A stretch of DNA of 64,000 nucleotides from Tyto alba (GCF_018691265.1 NW_024881327.1:22003936-22067935); one strand, 5' to 3'; shown: positions 39,693-51,767, numbered from the stretch's first letter. The notes: a model not told the origin generated them from the letters alone. Program-made: numbers and translations.

Positions 39693-41251
39693 GCCTTCTT
39701 TTTCACAGATTTGTATTATAAAGCAGTCACAACACAGTTTTTGATCTGTTTTTCTTATTAACTCCTACTAGACTAAGTGGAACTGAGTCCAAACAACAGA
39801 TAACTGTTTCACTTTTAGTTACATGTTGTTTTTTCTCTTTACTACGTAAGGTTCCAGAAATGCAAAATCTACTTAAGGTACAAATTTGCCTCTGAATAAT
39901 TACAATTGTTTGATTAGTGCTAGGGAGTACCATCCTTGTCTGGTAGACACAAAATATGTCCTTCAGATGGAATATGGAATATCCCTGATAAGACCAAATA
40001 ATTTTGATATTAGCAAAAGTAGGGCTATTCTCTCCTAATTATCTGATGCAGACCACTATATCTGTAAATTCCCATGAAACTTTTAGTTCCTGCCTTGTAT
40101 TGAATTGCCTTCCATAAACTACCAAGTGAAAAAAATTGAAAAAAAATGTGACATTGTGTTCAATTCTGCTGTTGAGGGTAAATTTCTTTCATGGCTACAC
40201 AGTGAAGGAAAGCTTTGCTGCCACTGTATAGATAAAGCACTTTTCATAGGGGTTAAAGCAGTATAAACCAACATTCTCTGTTCCCATATGTAGAGGTTTT
40301 GCATAAGGATACATACTTTTTCCCTTTTATTTTTCATCCTATGAAATGATATTTTTAAGATTAATCCAAAGAAACCTAGCTACAGATTAAAAGAAATAAA
40401 GGGACTTTTGTAATAGTTAACATAAGCGTTATTTCAAAATAAAAAGCTGCAGTCTAAAACAAATCTGACAAACATCCATATAAGAAAAGGAGGTCACTTG
40501 GTTCCAGACAGATACTGTAGAAAATGGGATGGTTTTCCTTGTCAGAAAATGTCATTTTTGATTCACTGAGATCAATATTGTCCTCATCCTCTACAGTTAT
40601 CATTTTTAGAATGGATGGGGGGCATTGTTTTGCTGTATTGATGGAGATTTAGTCTAGACTGCAGTAGAAACTTAAATGAGGAGATATAAATGACAACTCT
40701 TTTACTGTTAGAGTCACAGATATGATCAGAAGGCCTGATGAGTCATATAGAGAATACCAATGATAGATATAATTATGTGCTCTGAAGTGTTAGAAAATGA
40801 TGAATCTAAATTACATATTCTTGTAGACCTAACATATCTTGTTGCATTGACCCAGACTACCAAAGATTAAACTTGAAAATAGTTTTCAGGAAGGATGTGT
40901 GAAGTCCATGCAAAATAAGCAAAGCCATGAAACTCATATCTCGAGTATATCAGTGAATTCATTGTTTGCTAAAATTATTTCTGAGATTTCCAGAATTTAT
41001 GCTGTGATGCAAACTTCAAGAAATATAGTATTACAAGTCTTCTCCCAGAGGAAGCTCTATAGTATTTAATGCAGATTTCTTCCACATGGGTTACTAGACT
41101 CTAGAGATAAAGCTAAAAAATGCCGTCTCTTTCTACATTAAACCAGATGTTAAAGTCAACTCACCTTTCAAAGATGGAAAAGGACTCAGCTTGTCAAACA
41201 GAAATTTTCTTTTTCAAAGCAGAAAATACTTTTAAAAAGTAGGTTTATCAC

Positions 41252-41743
41252 TGTTGTGGTTTGACCCTACTCAGCGGCTAAACGCCAGACAGCCGCTCAC
41301 ACACCCTCCCCCCACTTGGGAATGGGGAGGGAATCAGAGGGGCAAAGGGAGACTCACGGGTTGAGATAAAAACAGCTTAATAACAGTAACAGAACAATAC
41401 GCTGACAGCAGTATCAACGGGTAATGTACAATACAGCTGCTCACCACCCACCGACCGACACTCACCTGCTCCCGGCTGGTGATCCCAAACATAAAGGCCC
41501 CACAGCAACACTCCCAGAAGTGGCAGCCCCTCCTGGCCCTCTCCTGCCTTTATATAGTGAGCGCAATGTCACATGACATGGACTATCGGCCAATCGGGGC
41601 CCAGCCCTCCAGCTGTGCTCCCCCCGCCCCCGCACACAGGTGAGGGCACTGGGCCCTGGGGAGCCCCTGGGGTCTCAGGGTGCTGCAGCACTCCTCCAGC
41701 TACTAAAACCAACGGGAACTCTAGCCCAGCCCCAACCAGGACA
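41252..41743 (-). mobile_element. Family B LTR with both ends, 492 bp
   Basis: The plus strand starts TGTTGTGGTTTGACCCTACT and ends AGCCCCAACCAGGACA, i.e. TGTCCTGGTT...CCACAACA on the minus strand. Shared blocks with other copies include CCGCTCACACACCCTCC, GGGAATGGGGAGGGAATCAG and GGTTGAGATAAAAACAGC. Flanking pentamers (ATCAC before, CACTC after) do not match, so either the duplication has decayed or the LTR formed by recombination between separate elements. No internal retroviral sequence is beside it. It retains a convincing TATA box. Confidence 0.88.
41547..41557 (-). promoter_or_regulatory. TATA box in the family B LTR
   Basis: Minus-strand CTATATAAAGG, a near-ideal TATA box. It lies roughly 190 bp into the LTR, where U3 should end. 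The nested copy at 46749-47322 has the related TATATAG near 47050-47056. If active it would direct transcription toward lower coordinates. Confidence 0.6.
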
Positions 41744-43447
41744 CACTCCTGTCCAACTGAGTCAAATATGCTTAAATTGTTTAACTGTTCTTCACGTAAA
41801 TCCTGAAGAACAAGACAGTGGCTTTTGTATGCAAAAGAGAGAAGATATTTCTATCTCCCCTGTACAACCTCTATTCACACCAATTCTACTAAACCCACCA
41901 CTCTCCTTTCCATATAGACCACTGCCTGGTGAGCAGGCAGACCAGTCCCCACTGCTTGGGTCAATGCAGCTTGATCTGTCATCCATAAAATATGAACTAA
42001 CTCTGTAGCAGCTGATGAGCTGCCTCATGCTGCTTTCCATGCAAGAAAGAAGAAATTCAGGGGCTGAACTAAGACTGCTATTCACAACCCAGTCTTTTGC
42101 TGTTCCTGGGAAAAAGTGGTTCCACACCATCTCTTAATCAAGTTACCTGATGTTAACTCTTAATCAAGTTGGAAATTTTCATCACTTTCTGATATGAATG
42201 GAATTTCTAATACCATAACAATAGCCCTTTTTAAGGGCAATTTTTGTAAATTCCACACAGCACAGCTTGCTCTACTTTGAACTTTCTATAAAGACAACAT
42301 TATATACTCTTCTGGGAAGATAAAACAGTAACATTTAAACCACATGACAAAACAACATGTTATCCAAAGTATATAAAAGAATATCTAGTGAAACAACTAG
42401 TAAAAATGGTGTGTGTTTTTCACCATAAATTAAGCTTCTGAAAATAAGTATTGTTTCTGAAGATCAATAAAAAGGTGGTGTTCCCTACTGTCCTGTAGGC
42501 TTCTTCCTATTTTAGATGTGATCAGGCCTGGCTGTCTCTTGATACTTCCCTAACATTAGATGTCAAATGTCATTTATCCTACTCAGGGGAGATGTCTCCA
42601 ATGAATGATAGAGAGCACCTAAATTTAGCTACCTACACTTCATCAAAATTTAGAGAAACCAGACTCTGTGCGTTGACTAATGAAAAACTATCCTGCCTAG
42701 ACAAAAGTTTGCAGGTGTTTGCTACAAAGGCTCAATGCCCAAGAAAATTGGTTAGGACCACTTTGTCAGCTTGATTTTTACCAGTGAATTGGACCGAGAT
42801 TAATATCATTCTGAACTTCTAGTTGGATTGCTGCTCAAGGTAATCTTAAAGTTTATTATGGTATGTATAGGAGCAATTACAAGATTTTGTACCTGATTTT
42901 TCAGGCAAATATTCATATTAGATAATAATGTTCTGGATAGTATTTGGGCAAAGATGAAAAGAGGGAGAAGGGAGAAATATATTCCACTGACAATAGGCAG
43001 GATTAGACTGATATTTTAGGGAGTAGTTTTTCCTTTATATACATATATAATACTCGGATGGTGTATGTACTTTTTCTTTTAGGACAGCGTACTGTCATTA
43101 CTCACTGCAAAATCTGAATTCTTGCGTAAAATAGGCTAGTAATAACTCTTACAGACTTCAGAGAGTCTTTGGCTCACTTATATATTTAGTGTTCTAAAAG
43201 TCAGAGCCGGAATAAAGTCTCAGGGAACAACTGCTCATTTCACATATTTTAAATCAGGATCAGAAGCTATTTATTGATTTACAAATGATATTAATTAACT
43301 CATAATCAGTGAACTATACAGTCCAGATCAATACGAGCAACAAAACATATATAAATGACAACTCTACACACTTATAAAATGTTAATGAACACCTATACAT
43401 TTCTAAACACCCTGCTAGAACTAATTTTAAAAAGTTCAACCACACAG

Positions 43448-43757
43448 TTGCAAGCACCCTCCCACCCCTCCAGGGAGTGCAGGTTTCCATGTTTCCACAT
43501 ACCTCCGGTTGCAACCACGGGTGTTCAGGCTTTCTGAGTACCAGTGCTGCTCCCTACAACCTGTTATTGCACAAGTCAGGAAGAAAGCACCCTCGAGCTC
43601 ACACACCACCCCCCATGGCACGGGTCCCAAGTGCTGCACACCAAGCTGTTAGTGACAGTGATAGCCGATAGGTCGGCTGCTTTGACCCAAGCAGAGGTTG
43701 CAAGGTAACTCCAGGCACTGTCAAACCAGGTTGTCAAAAGTGTGCTTGCGAGCACCC
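43448..43757. other. GC-richer block between 12-bp near-identical direct repeats
   Basis: TTGCAAGCACCC at 43448-43459 recurs as TTGCGAGCACCC at 43746-43757 (11 of 12 bases). The 286 bp between them are richer in GC and CpG than the neighbourhood. This pattern would fit an inserted sequence with target duplications, but there are no TG/CA ends, poly(A) tail or CR1 tail to name a class. Short frames within resemble nothing known. Confidence 0.3.
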
Positions 43758-44013
43758 CCAGAGAATTTTTCTGCTATTGCTCTTTTGTTTGCTTCAGGAG
43801 GATTTTGCTTTTTGGGGGAGAAGAAATGTGAACATTTTGATTTTCTTAGTATTTAGTGGGGGGAGAAAGCATGTACATAGAAGCAGGTCAGCAATCATTA
43901 AAAAGGTGTCCCCAAAAAAGCTAAGCATAGTTTGAACAATGCGTTAAAAATTGTCCAACGGGATTCTTGTATAATTACTTCAGGGAATTTATTGTTTTCT
44001 TGTCTCTCTTGTA

Positions 44014-44084
44014 TGAATATATACATATTTATATGCACATATACGTACACATATATGCACGCACACACACACACTGTACTATAT
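44014..44084. repeat. Alternating purine-pyrimidine tract (TA/CA)n
   Basis: Mixed TATA, CATA and CACACACACACA units with ATACGTACAC and ATGCACGCAC. The alternation of purine and pyrimidine is nearly continuous. Confidence 0.8.
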
Positions 44085-45863
44085 ACTCTTCATTTATTTT
44101 GCTTATCTCCAGATAAGAGAGAAATGGTATATTTCAATATTAATATGTCACTGATCATCTGACTTCCAAGATGCTCCCATTTTAGTATGTCAATACTGTA
44201 GCTCCACATAAATTTTTTTCTCCACATTTTTTTTTTCTGAACTCTGAAGGAGTGATTCTTCGTTACTGTAAGCTTTACAAATGACTGTAGAGTGTGGTAT
44301 ATGAGATTTTAGTTCATACTGTCTATAAGACATGCATGAAAAAATGGTATTTTCATTCCTTATTGATAACTCCATACTTTGTTGAGAGTTATGAAAAAGA
44401 CAGAAATATAAATTAGCTTTAATCAACCAAGAGGAACAGCAGGTGACAGAATGAACATTAAGGTGTCAGCACACATACTATCTTTCAGTTTGAAATAAAT
44501 GAAAATTAATGTAACTTTTGCTATGGAGTGAAAGACACCTTAATGCCATTTTGGCAGAACAACTTGTTTTATATGCCCATGAATAGACATGAGAATTATT
44601 TACATGTGTCTTAACATTCCTTAAAGGTGTCTGTTTCATTTCACACATATGTATTATTATTTACATTCCAATTCATTTAGAACAGACAAAATTTCTCAAA
44701 TTTTGCAGGTATTTTGTTATTTGTCCATATCTGAAGACTTTGGGATAAAAGCTTTTCAGTAAAGGCTTGGTCATCACTGTTCATACACTGCCCAGCTGAT
44801 AAGGTTCATCTTCTCTCTTTGATCTGTCTGAATAAAACTGATCTGTGCTTTACCAGTTTGTTGTTTGGTTAAGGTTTTTTTTTTTTACTTTACTTTCTTT
44901 ATAACTTTAATTTTCTTTCCTATAGGTGATTGGTTTTAGACTTGAGAGTATCTAAACTGAACCTGTAAGACCCTTAATTTTCACTACCAATACAGACAGA
45001 GAATACTGTCCCTGTCTTAAATGTAGCATATTAATGTTGGTATCTTAGGCTGGAGGCTTATGTTTTGGAAAGTATTTGAGGATTGTCAGTAAAAAAAGTC
45101 TAGATGAATAAGATGCCATATCAGATATCTGAGACATAGATTTTGAAATCAAATCATATGGTCTTCTTGAACAGTATTTCTAAAGATGTACAGTATTTAT
45201 GAAAAAATATTCAATCTGTAAAATATTTAGCTATAAATAAGAAATATTTCCTTCTCTCTCAGACTTCTTATCTACAGCTCTATTGACCTACAAAATATAT
45301 TACTGTTAAAAAGAACTATTTAATTGCTTTTATAGCCTCATATCTTTGTCCAGGTTAAATAAGGAATTGAGATTTACCATTACCATGAGTAACAAAGCCT
45401 TGATTTATTTCATAGTACCTATTCTGATATAAATTTAAATTGCCAGGCTCTGAATTTTCAACACAGAAATATAATAATCGAAACATATTCTCTGAGGAAT
45501 GTAGATGTAGCTAAATAGAAAGTTGGGGCAGTACCAAAAAAAGTCAAAATAAAGAGGAAGGCAATCAGACTCATAAAAATACTGTTAAACTAAGTCACAG
45601 ATTGTTATTTACTTTCTCCTAAAGATTTGCTGAAAAAGGTCAATGACTCCAGTAGATGAGTTATAACTCATAAAAATTTAACAAAGTCAAGGGTATTATT
45701 TTGCTAAAATGATCTCTTAGACACCTGTTAAGATTAAATATAATCAAACCACACTAAAGGAAAGCACTTGACATCATGATCTGTGTTCCTCAGTCAAGTT
45801 GGATACAGTTTGTATGTGGAACACAGTGCACAAGCTGGCTCTAAATAAATCCAAGTATCACAT

Positions 45864-47442
45864 TGTGCTGGGTATTTGTGTGTGGTGGTGTTTTTGGAAG
45901 TGGAGGAGGGGGCTACAGTGGTGGCCCCCTGTGAGAGGCTGCTTGAAGCTCCCCTGGTTCAAAGTTGGACCCACCTCCATCCAAGGCTGAGCCAATTAGC
46001 GATGATGGCTGCACCTCTGTGATAATGTATTAAAGGGGAACCTGAGAGAAGGAGTTGGAGTTGTGAGAAGGAGTTTGTAGGAGAATATCTGTACAAACAC
46101 CAAGATCAGTGGAAGAAAAGAGGATGAAGGGGGGGAGATTTGTTGGTGCATGGTCCCTACAGCCTGTGGTGAGTTGGCAGGGTTGCAACCCCTGCCACCC
46201 ATGTAGCTCCATGGTAGAGCAAAAGCTGACCTGCAGACTGTGGAGGTTCCCACATCAAATCAAGTGACTCTACCTCAGGAAGGCCAGGACTCTGTGGGAA
46301 GGAGTTCCCGCTGTTGTAATTCAGCACTGGGAGGACTGCAACACGCCAGAGCAGCTAGGGAAAGGCTGCAACCCATGGGAGGGACTCATGTTGGACAAAG
46401 TTCATGGAGGACTGTCTCCTGTGAGAGGGGAACCATGCTGGAGCACAGGAAGAATGCAAGGATTTCCCCCTCACGCCATGAGGAGGAAGAAGCCACAGGA
46501 ATGATTGTATCCCCCCATTCCCTGCCCCCTGCGTCACTGCAGGGGAGGACGTAGAGAAACTGGGAGCAAAGCTGAGCCCTGGAAGAAGGCAGGGGTCAGG
46601 GGGAAGTTGTTTTTAAGATTTGGTAATGCTTCTCACTGTCCTACTCTGTCTGTTAAGTAGTGTTGTTGTTAGTGTCTGAATTAAATTGATGTTCTTTTTT
46701 TTCTTCTCCTAATGAGTCTGCCTTTTGCCCCTGACCACAATGGGTGAGTGTTGTGGCTTGAGCCTGGACGGCAGCCAACCATCCCACAGCCAATCACCCA
46801 CCGTCCCCACCTACCTGGAAATGGGGGAGGGAATTAGAGGGGTAAAGGGAGACTTGCAGGTTGAGATAGAAACAGTTTAATAATGGTAATAAGATGAAAA
46901 CAATGACAGCAATAGAAAATATAAACAAGCAATGCACAATGCAATTGCTCACCAACCACTGACCAATACCCAGCCTGTTCCCAGCTACTGATCCCAAAAT
47001 CACAATCCCGGAAGCCAGAGAGAGAGATCCCCTTTCCGACCACCCCTCCTCTATATAATGATCATGATGTTCCATGATATGGAACATTTCATTGGCCAGT
47101 TTGGGTCTGGAGCTCTGGCCGTGCTCCCTCCCTGGTTATTGTGCACTTGCACACGGGCAGGACGTGGGGAGTTCAAGAGCCCTTGAAAACTCAGTAGCAG
47201 CTGAAAACATCAGTGTGCTGTCAGCATTCTTCTCATACCAAACCCAATGTTGAATCTAAAACACAGCACTATTCTAGTTACCAAAAAGGAACATTAACTC
47301 TATTCCAGCCCAAACCAGGACAGTGAGTCATCCCTCTCTGTCCTATCTCAATTCCTAACCCTTTTGTTTTATTTCCTCCTCAGCACTGGGGAGAAGGGGG
47401 AGAGCGAGCTGTTCTGTGGTGCTCTGAGCTCAAACCATAACA
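45864..47442 (+). mobile_element. Family A LTR, 5' LTR position, split by a nested LTR
   Basis: It starts TGTGCTGGGTATTTGTGTGT and ends GAGCTCAAACCATAACA, matching the termini of the other two copies. Subtracting the nested 574-bp insertion and one 5-bp duplication leaves exactly 1000 bp, in line with the 1006- and 1079-bp copies. TATTAAA at 46028-46034 takes the TATA position and ATTAAA at 46680-46685 the poly(A)-signal position. Unlike the other copies, the 3' end is followed seven bases later by a retroviral primer binding site, so this is an upstream LTR with leader and not a plain solo LTR. Confidence 0.92.
46749..47322 (-). mobile_element. Family B solo LTR nested in the family A LTR
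   Basis: A 574-bp complete LTR in minus orientation. The plus strand starts TGTTGTGGCTTGAGCCTGG and ends CAGCCCAAACCAGGACA. Perfect 5-bp duplications GTGAG lie at 46744-46748 and 47323-47327. The family A sequence resumes directly after the second GTGAG (compare 15660-15775 inverse and 51800-51952). This proves that the family B element inserted after the family A LTR was already in place. TATATAG near 47050 marks the promoter and ATTAAA in the 3' third the poly(A) signal. Confidence 0.95.
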
Positions 47443-47556
47443 GACATTTTGGCGCCCAACATGAGGCAGAGGAATGTGAGCCAATAAGGATAGTAATTAG
47501 GAGAGGTAACAAGCAAAACACAGACTGAACTCTGTTAGAGGAATGATTTTAGAAAT
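47443..47556 (+). mobile_element. Retroviral leader remnant with primer binding site
   Basis: This is the short piece of internal retroviral sequence after the family A LTR: a 7-bp spacer (GACATTT), the primer binding site, and about 90 bp of untranslated leader. It carries no gag start or other coding sequence. The remainder of the provirus is gone, and at about 47557 the sequence passes into a family B LTR. Confidence 0.75.
47450..47467 (+). promoter_or_regulatory. Primer binding site, tRNA-Lys type
   Basis: TGGCGCCCAACATGAGGC matches 16 of 18 bases of the site complementary to the 3' end of tRNA-Lys1,2 (TGGCGCCCAACGTGGGGC). Both differences are G-to-A transitions. Its position seven bases after the LTR CA end is normal for a retroviral primer site. 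This is where the tRNA would start minus-strand DNA synthesis. Confidence 0.85.
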
Positions 47557-48008
47557 TTCAGTTGTTGCTAAGAGATCAAGGACTCTCCAACTCCCCGTTT
47601 CCTGCCCATGCACAGGTGCACAAAGAGCTGGGAGGGAGCACGGCCAGAGCACCAGACCCAAATTGGTCAACAAAATATTCTATATCATGTAATATCATGC
47701 TCAGTAGATAAAGGAGGGGTGGCTGGGAAGGAGGGGGATCTCTCTCACTTACAGGGTTGCGATTGCGATGTCTTGTTATTTCAGGATTGTTAGCCAGGAA
47801 CAGGCTCGGTATAAGTTGGCATGTGGTGAGCAATTGCATTTTTCATTACCTGTTTGTACTTTCTATTACTGTTATTGTTTTATTTTATTTCAATTATTAA
47901 ACTGTTTTTATCTTAACCTATGAGTCTCCCTTTACACCTCCAATTCCATCCCCCATGCTCCGGGTGGCTGTGTGGTGTTTACCTGCTGGCTGGGTTTAAA
48001 CCACAACA
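47557..48008 (+). mobile_element. Family B LTR, 5'-truncated, plus orientation
   Basis: From about TTTCAGTTGTTGCTAAGAG the sequence follows the inverse of the nested copy: AACTCCCCGTTTCCTGCCC, CCAGACCCAAATTGGTCAA, GAACAGGCTCGGTAT, GTGAGCAATTGCATTT, TTATTAAACTGTTTTTATC. It ends GGGTTTAAACCACAACA at 48008. Roughly the first 150 bp of the LTR are missing or unrecognisable. It is in opposite orientation to the other four family B copies. Confidence 0.88.
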
Positions 48009-50873
48009 CACAGCATTGACTCTGTTCACCTAAATTGGACATCCCCCTAATGTAACCTAATGGCTTCAGGTATACCTAGTTAACTTGGGTGTGCTTCTGA
48101 GTGGTGTTACGTAGACATAACCTCAATTTTCACTTCAGTTAACTAAAGTTTCACTTCACATGCAAGGGAATGTGAATAGAAGGATTATGTTACTGAAGTT
48201 AGTTCACAATTAAATTATCAACATTTTTAAATGTTACATGCTCCTCAGAAGGCAGGAAAAATGTGTACTACAAATACAAGGAATTATTGCAATAATAAAC
48301 CAAATGGATGTGCTTTTTACAGGCTCAGTCTGAGTTCACTTAAGCTAGCTGAACGATATCCATTAGGTGAAAATAGTACATAGGTTTTATTCAATGGCTT
48401 TTGCATACAGATATAAGGTAAAATAGAACTAGAACCTTAATAAATTATATTGAAACTCAGCTGTCTATCCACTTACGTGCAATTTCTTGTAGGTATCAAT
48501 CAGATAATCTTTTCATTTTTATATGCAATGTTACCCACTGGAATACCTGAATTTGTTAGTTGCATACTCTGTAGCTCTTCCATGGCTAAACCTGAATGCT
48601 TCCAGAAGAGATACTAATGTCAGTCAGGCAGTGAGCCCCACTCTCCATTCTCTTTCCATCTTGAAGGAAAACAACATTTGGAGTTCAATTTGAAAACAGT
48701 TTGCCCATTTTATTTTTCCTATTCAGACAGCAAACTGAAAAAAAAAACAGTCATTCATAGTTTAATCTTGATGTCTGGTCACCAGAAAAAGAATAGTCAG
48801 TTTAAACCACATTCAGTCAAACATACCTGTAAAGTAAATAGAACACTCCTCTCTGCAAAGCATAGCAATTTCCAGGACACATAGGCTGAGTTTGTCAGAA
48901 CATTTTTTTCCAGCCAGACATATTTTTTTTTTTTTGCCAGCACATTGAAAACATCATGATATAGAAGATAATTTCTTTAATTTCCCCTTCTACTCCAAGG
49001 ATTTTTTTTTATTGTGCTGATCACAAAAGGACTTCTGTCGTTTCTCTCAGCATTTACAGTGAAGTTGAACACAACTGAAAAATATACTTCCATTTTCATA
49101 ACCTCCTTCAAACCCAGATGTTACAGCAAATAGATTCTATTCCTAATTATGATCTCTTTCTGATTATTTTACTTCTTTCACAGAATTTATACTTGTTGAA
49201 GAATAGTGACTTCTGTGCTATATCTATTTTTATATCTCCTATATCTAAGTTTAGTTCTGTCACCTTTGAATATATGCAATTGTATTTAATATTGGAAAAA
49301 ACTCTATGTAGTATTATTTAAGTAGCTTGTAAGATGTATCATCTTTAATCATGAACCTCACAGGGCAGGCATACAACCTTCTTTTTTCTCTCTTAGCTCT
49401 GAGCTCTTATAGTAAAACATTTTTTTCAGCTAACAAAAATCAAACATTTTGGCCCCATTGGCTTGTCTACATTCCAAGGAACTTGTGAAAAATATAGACT
49501 ACTCTAAAAACAAATAGTACTATTTGCAGTTTATTAAACCAAGTATGTAAGTAGCAATATGTTTTAAAGGTGAGAAAAATGGTGATTGTAAACCCAGAAT
49601 TTTTTACAGCACAATAAACACTTGTGTGATGTTATGTTAGTCAAATATCATAAAGTATAAGTTATATGATCAAAATATAAAATCAACAGCCTTATTTAAT
49701 AATATGCTGTAGAGTTACTTTAGATTACCCAGCCTCAGTTTCTGTTCAGTAAAACAGAATCTGCCCTTCAACACCCATAAAAATCATCATTCACTTCCAT
49801 TTTGAAAACTAAATTTCTTCTTAGTGATCCTCTGAACTCCATTTTGAGTAAAAGTAAAAAGCATTTCTTAGCTCTCCTCTAATCAGTAGCTCCTAAAGTG
49901 GATGAATTTTTCACACGTCTCTATCAAAGTATTTTTATTCAGCTGCATATAAGTGAATGCTAAACTGCTTCTCCAGAAATTAGTGTATGCATCTGATTCT
50001 TTATGCAGAAGAAATCATCAAAGCACCTTTTCAAGGCAAGTTTTAAGTAAATTATCTTCTACTTTGACCTGCTTTACACTCACTGGTACATAATATTTTA
50101 CCTTCATTTTACTATTAAATTTGCTGTATCTGGGAAGAATTGGAGCTCAGGGGATAGGCAGAAGTTCCATCCTGTTTGGATAACTAAGAATTATTTTACA
50201 TTATGTTTATTCAGATGATATATTTTGAAAGATGGAAAATAAGTAGCTCGTTGCAAGGCCAACACATGGTTCTCACCGTGGAAATATATTTAATTTACAA
50301 AGATCTATAAATGCCTAAAACATTGTTATCTTTTGAACTGTCAGAATGTTACCAAAGGAAAGGAACAGTGGGAATACATCATGGTAATGAGGAGGAATGT
50401 AAAAATACATTAGTTTAACTTTGTAATTTCTGCTCAAAACTGTATTTAAAGATATCTGAGTATTGTGACTGCATACTGAGAGCTTGTACTTTAATGCAGA
50501 CACCATAGTGGTTTTTGAAAATATAGACATGGAATTTTCTGTTATTCTTCATATTGTTTGTTAATATTATATAGAAATTTGTATCTGAATGTGAATCTCT
50601 GTAAATCATTAGAATCATATACATTTTAATAATTTTTGTCTAATCGACAAACAGCATTAATGTACTTTTTCATGGAACTTATCTGTCAGTCACTGTATAT
50701 TTGCAGAGGCAATGGCTGCAGAATTAGACTACTGTTGCATACTGTATACTAGATATAATTCATATGTTAAGTTTGGAACAAATGAGTTCAAAAGCTTTAC
50801 AATATCACAACAAAATAATACAGACAGCTAGTATCAAAAAATAAACCCAAAATCATATATTTACATTCACTGT
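48009..50873. other. AT-rich non-genic stretch
   Basis: No gene, repeat family or RNA gene was recognised. Frames are at most about 70 codons and lie on both strands. Confidence 0.6.
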
Positions 50874-51003
50874 TGTCCTGGGTTGAGTGAGTGGTAGGGT
50901 TTTTTTGGTGGCAGGGGAGGGGGCTATAGGGATGGCCCCCTGTGAGAAACTTCTTGAAGCTCCTCCTGCTCCAAGTCAGCTCCACCTCTGTTCGAAAACT
51001 GAG

Positions 51004-51037
51004 CCAATTGGCTGTGCCTCTGCGATAACGTATTTAA
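51004..51037 (+). promoter_or_regulatory. LTR core promoter: CCAAT and TATA-like boxes
   Basis: GAGCCAATTGG followed 27 bases later by TATTTAAG. The same two boxes in the same order occur in the other family A copies (GAGCCAATTAG then TATTAAAG near 45990-46034, and the inverse at about 16465-16500). Confidence 0.6.
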
Positions 51038-51761
51038 GAAGGGACGTGGTGACGGGCAGTGGGACTGGTGAGGAGGAGTTGCTGCAGCTGTGTGAACACC
51101 AAGGTCAGTGGAGGAACAGAGGAAGAAAGGAGGGGGGAGGTGTGCCGGAGAAGAGACCCCCCTGTATCCTGTGGTGAGATGGCAGGGCAGCCCCCCCCTG
51201 CCACCCATGAAGATCTACGGTGGAGCAGACATTGATTTATGGCCTGTGTTTTCTGCCTGCTCAGATGATCAAGGTGCTGTGCCCGAAGAAGGCCGGGGTC
51301 TTGTGGGAAAAGGCAGCCTCGCTGCTGTAATTCAGCGCTGGGAGGATTACAGCATGTGGGGGTGTCCCATGCCAGAGCCAGAGCAGCTCAGGAAGGGCTG
51401 CAGCTGTGGGAGGGAATCCAATTGGAGAAAGTTGGTGACCCACGATGGAGCAGTGTGGGGAACACTGCGACCTGTGGGAGGAACTCATGTCTGAGAAAGT
51501 TTGTGGAGGTCTGTCTCCTGTGAGAGGGGGACCACGATGGAGCAAGGGGAACAAGTTCCAGAAGCTCCCCCTACTGAAGATGGAGAAAGTGGCAGTGTTG
51601 ACTGCACCCCCCATTCCTTGCCCCTGCGCCACTGGGGGAGGAGGTAGAGATATCGGGAGCAGAGCTGAGCCCGGGAAGAAGGGAGGGGTGGGGGGAAGGT
51701 GTTCTCAAGATGTGGCAATGCTTCTCACTGTCCTACTCTGTTACGTGTTATTAGTATCTGT

Positions 51762-51767
51762 AATAAA
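51762..51767 (+). terminator. LTR polyadenylation signal AATAAA
   Basis: AATAAA about 185 bp before the LTR 3' end, followed by a T-rich stretch (TTATTTTTTTCTTCCCC). Its counterpart is at 15810-15815 on the minus strand. Confidence 0.65.

Larger units (their letters stand above)
26045..41251. other. 15 kb AT-rich stretch without recognised genes
   Basis: The longest plain interval in the window. I found no CR1 or LTR here. Open frames are short. It contains an EF-hand-like exon candidate (26782-26881), a (TG)n patch (30382-30396), a T-run at 35519-35534, a possible regulatory cluster (34380-34454) and a pair of end-to-end frames (39154-39692), each listed separately. Phrases such as TTGACTTTAATGGAGG at 29295-29310 may be eroded ancient repeats. 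Confidence 0.55.
41744..45863. other. AT-rich non-genic stretch
   Basis: No gene was recognised. It includes a GC-richer block flanked by direct repeats (43448-43757) and a CA/TA alternating tract (44014-44084), listed separately. Frames at 41640-42130 on both strands partly overlap the LTR edge and have no family resemblance. Confidence 0.55.

Noticed and set aside
47576..47839. An 87-codon minus-strand frame
   Set aside because: It lies within the truncated family B LTR and leader region and is antisense to retroviral non-coding sequence.
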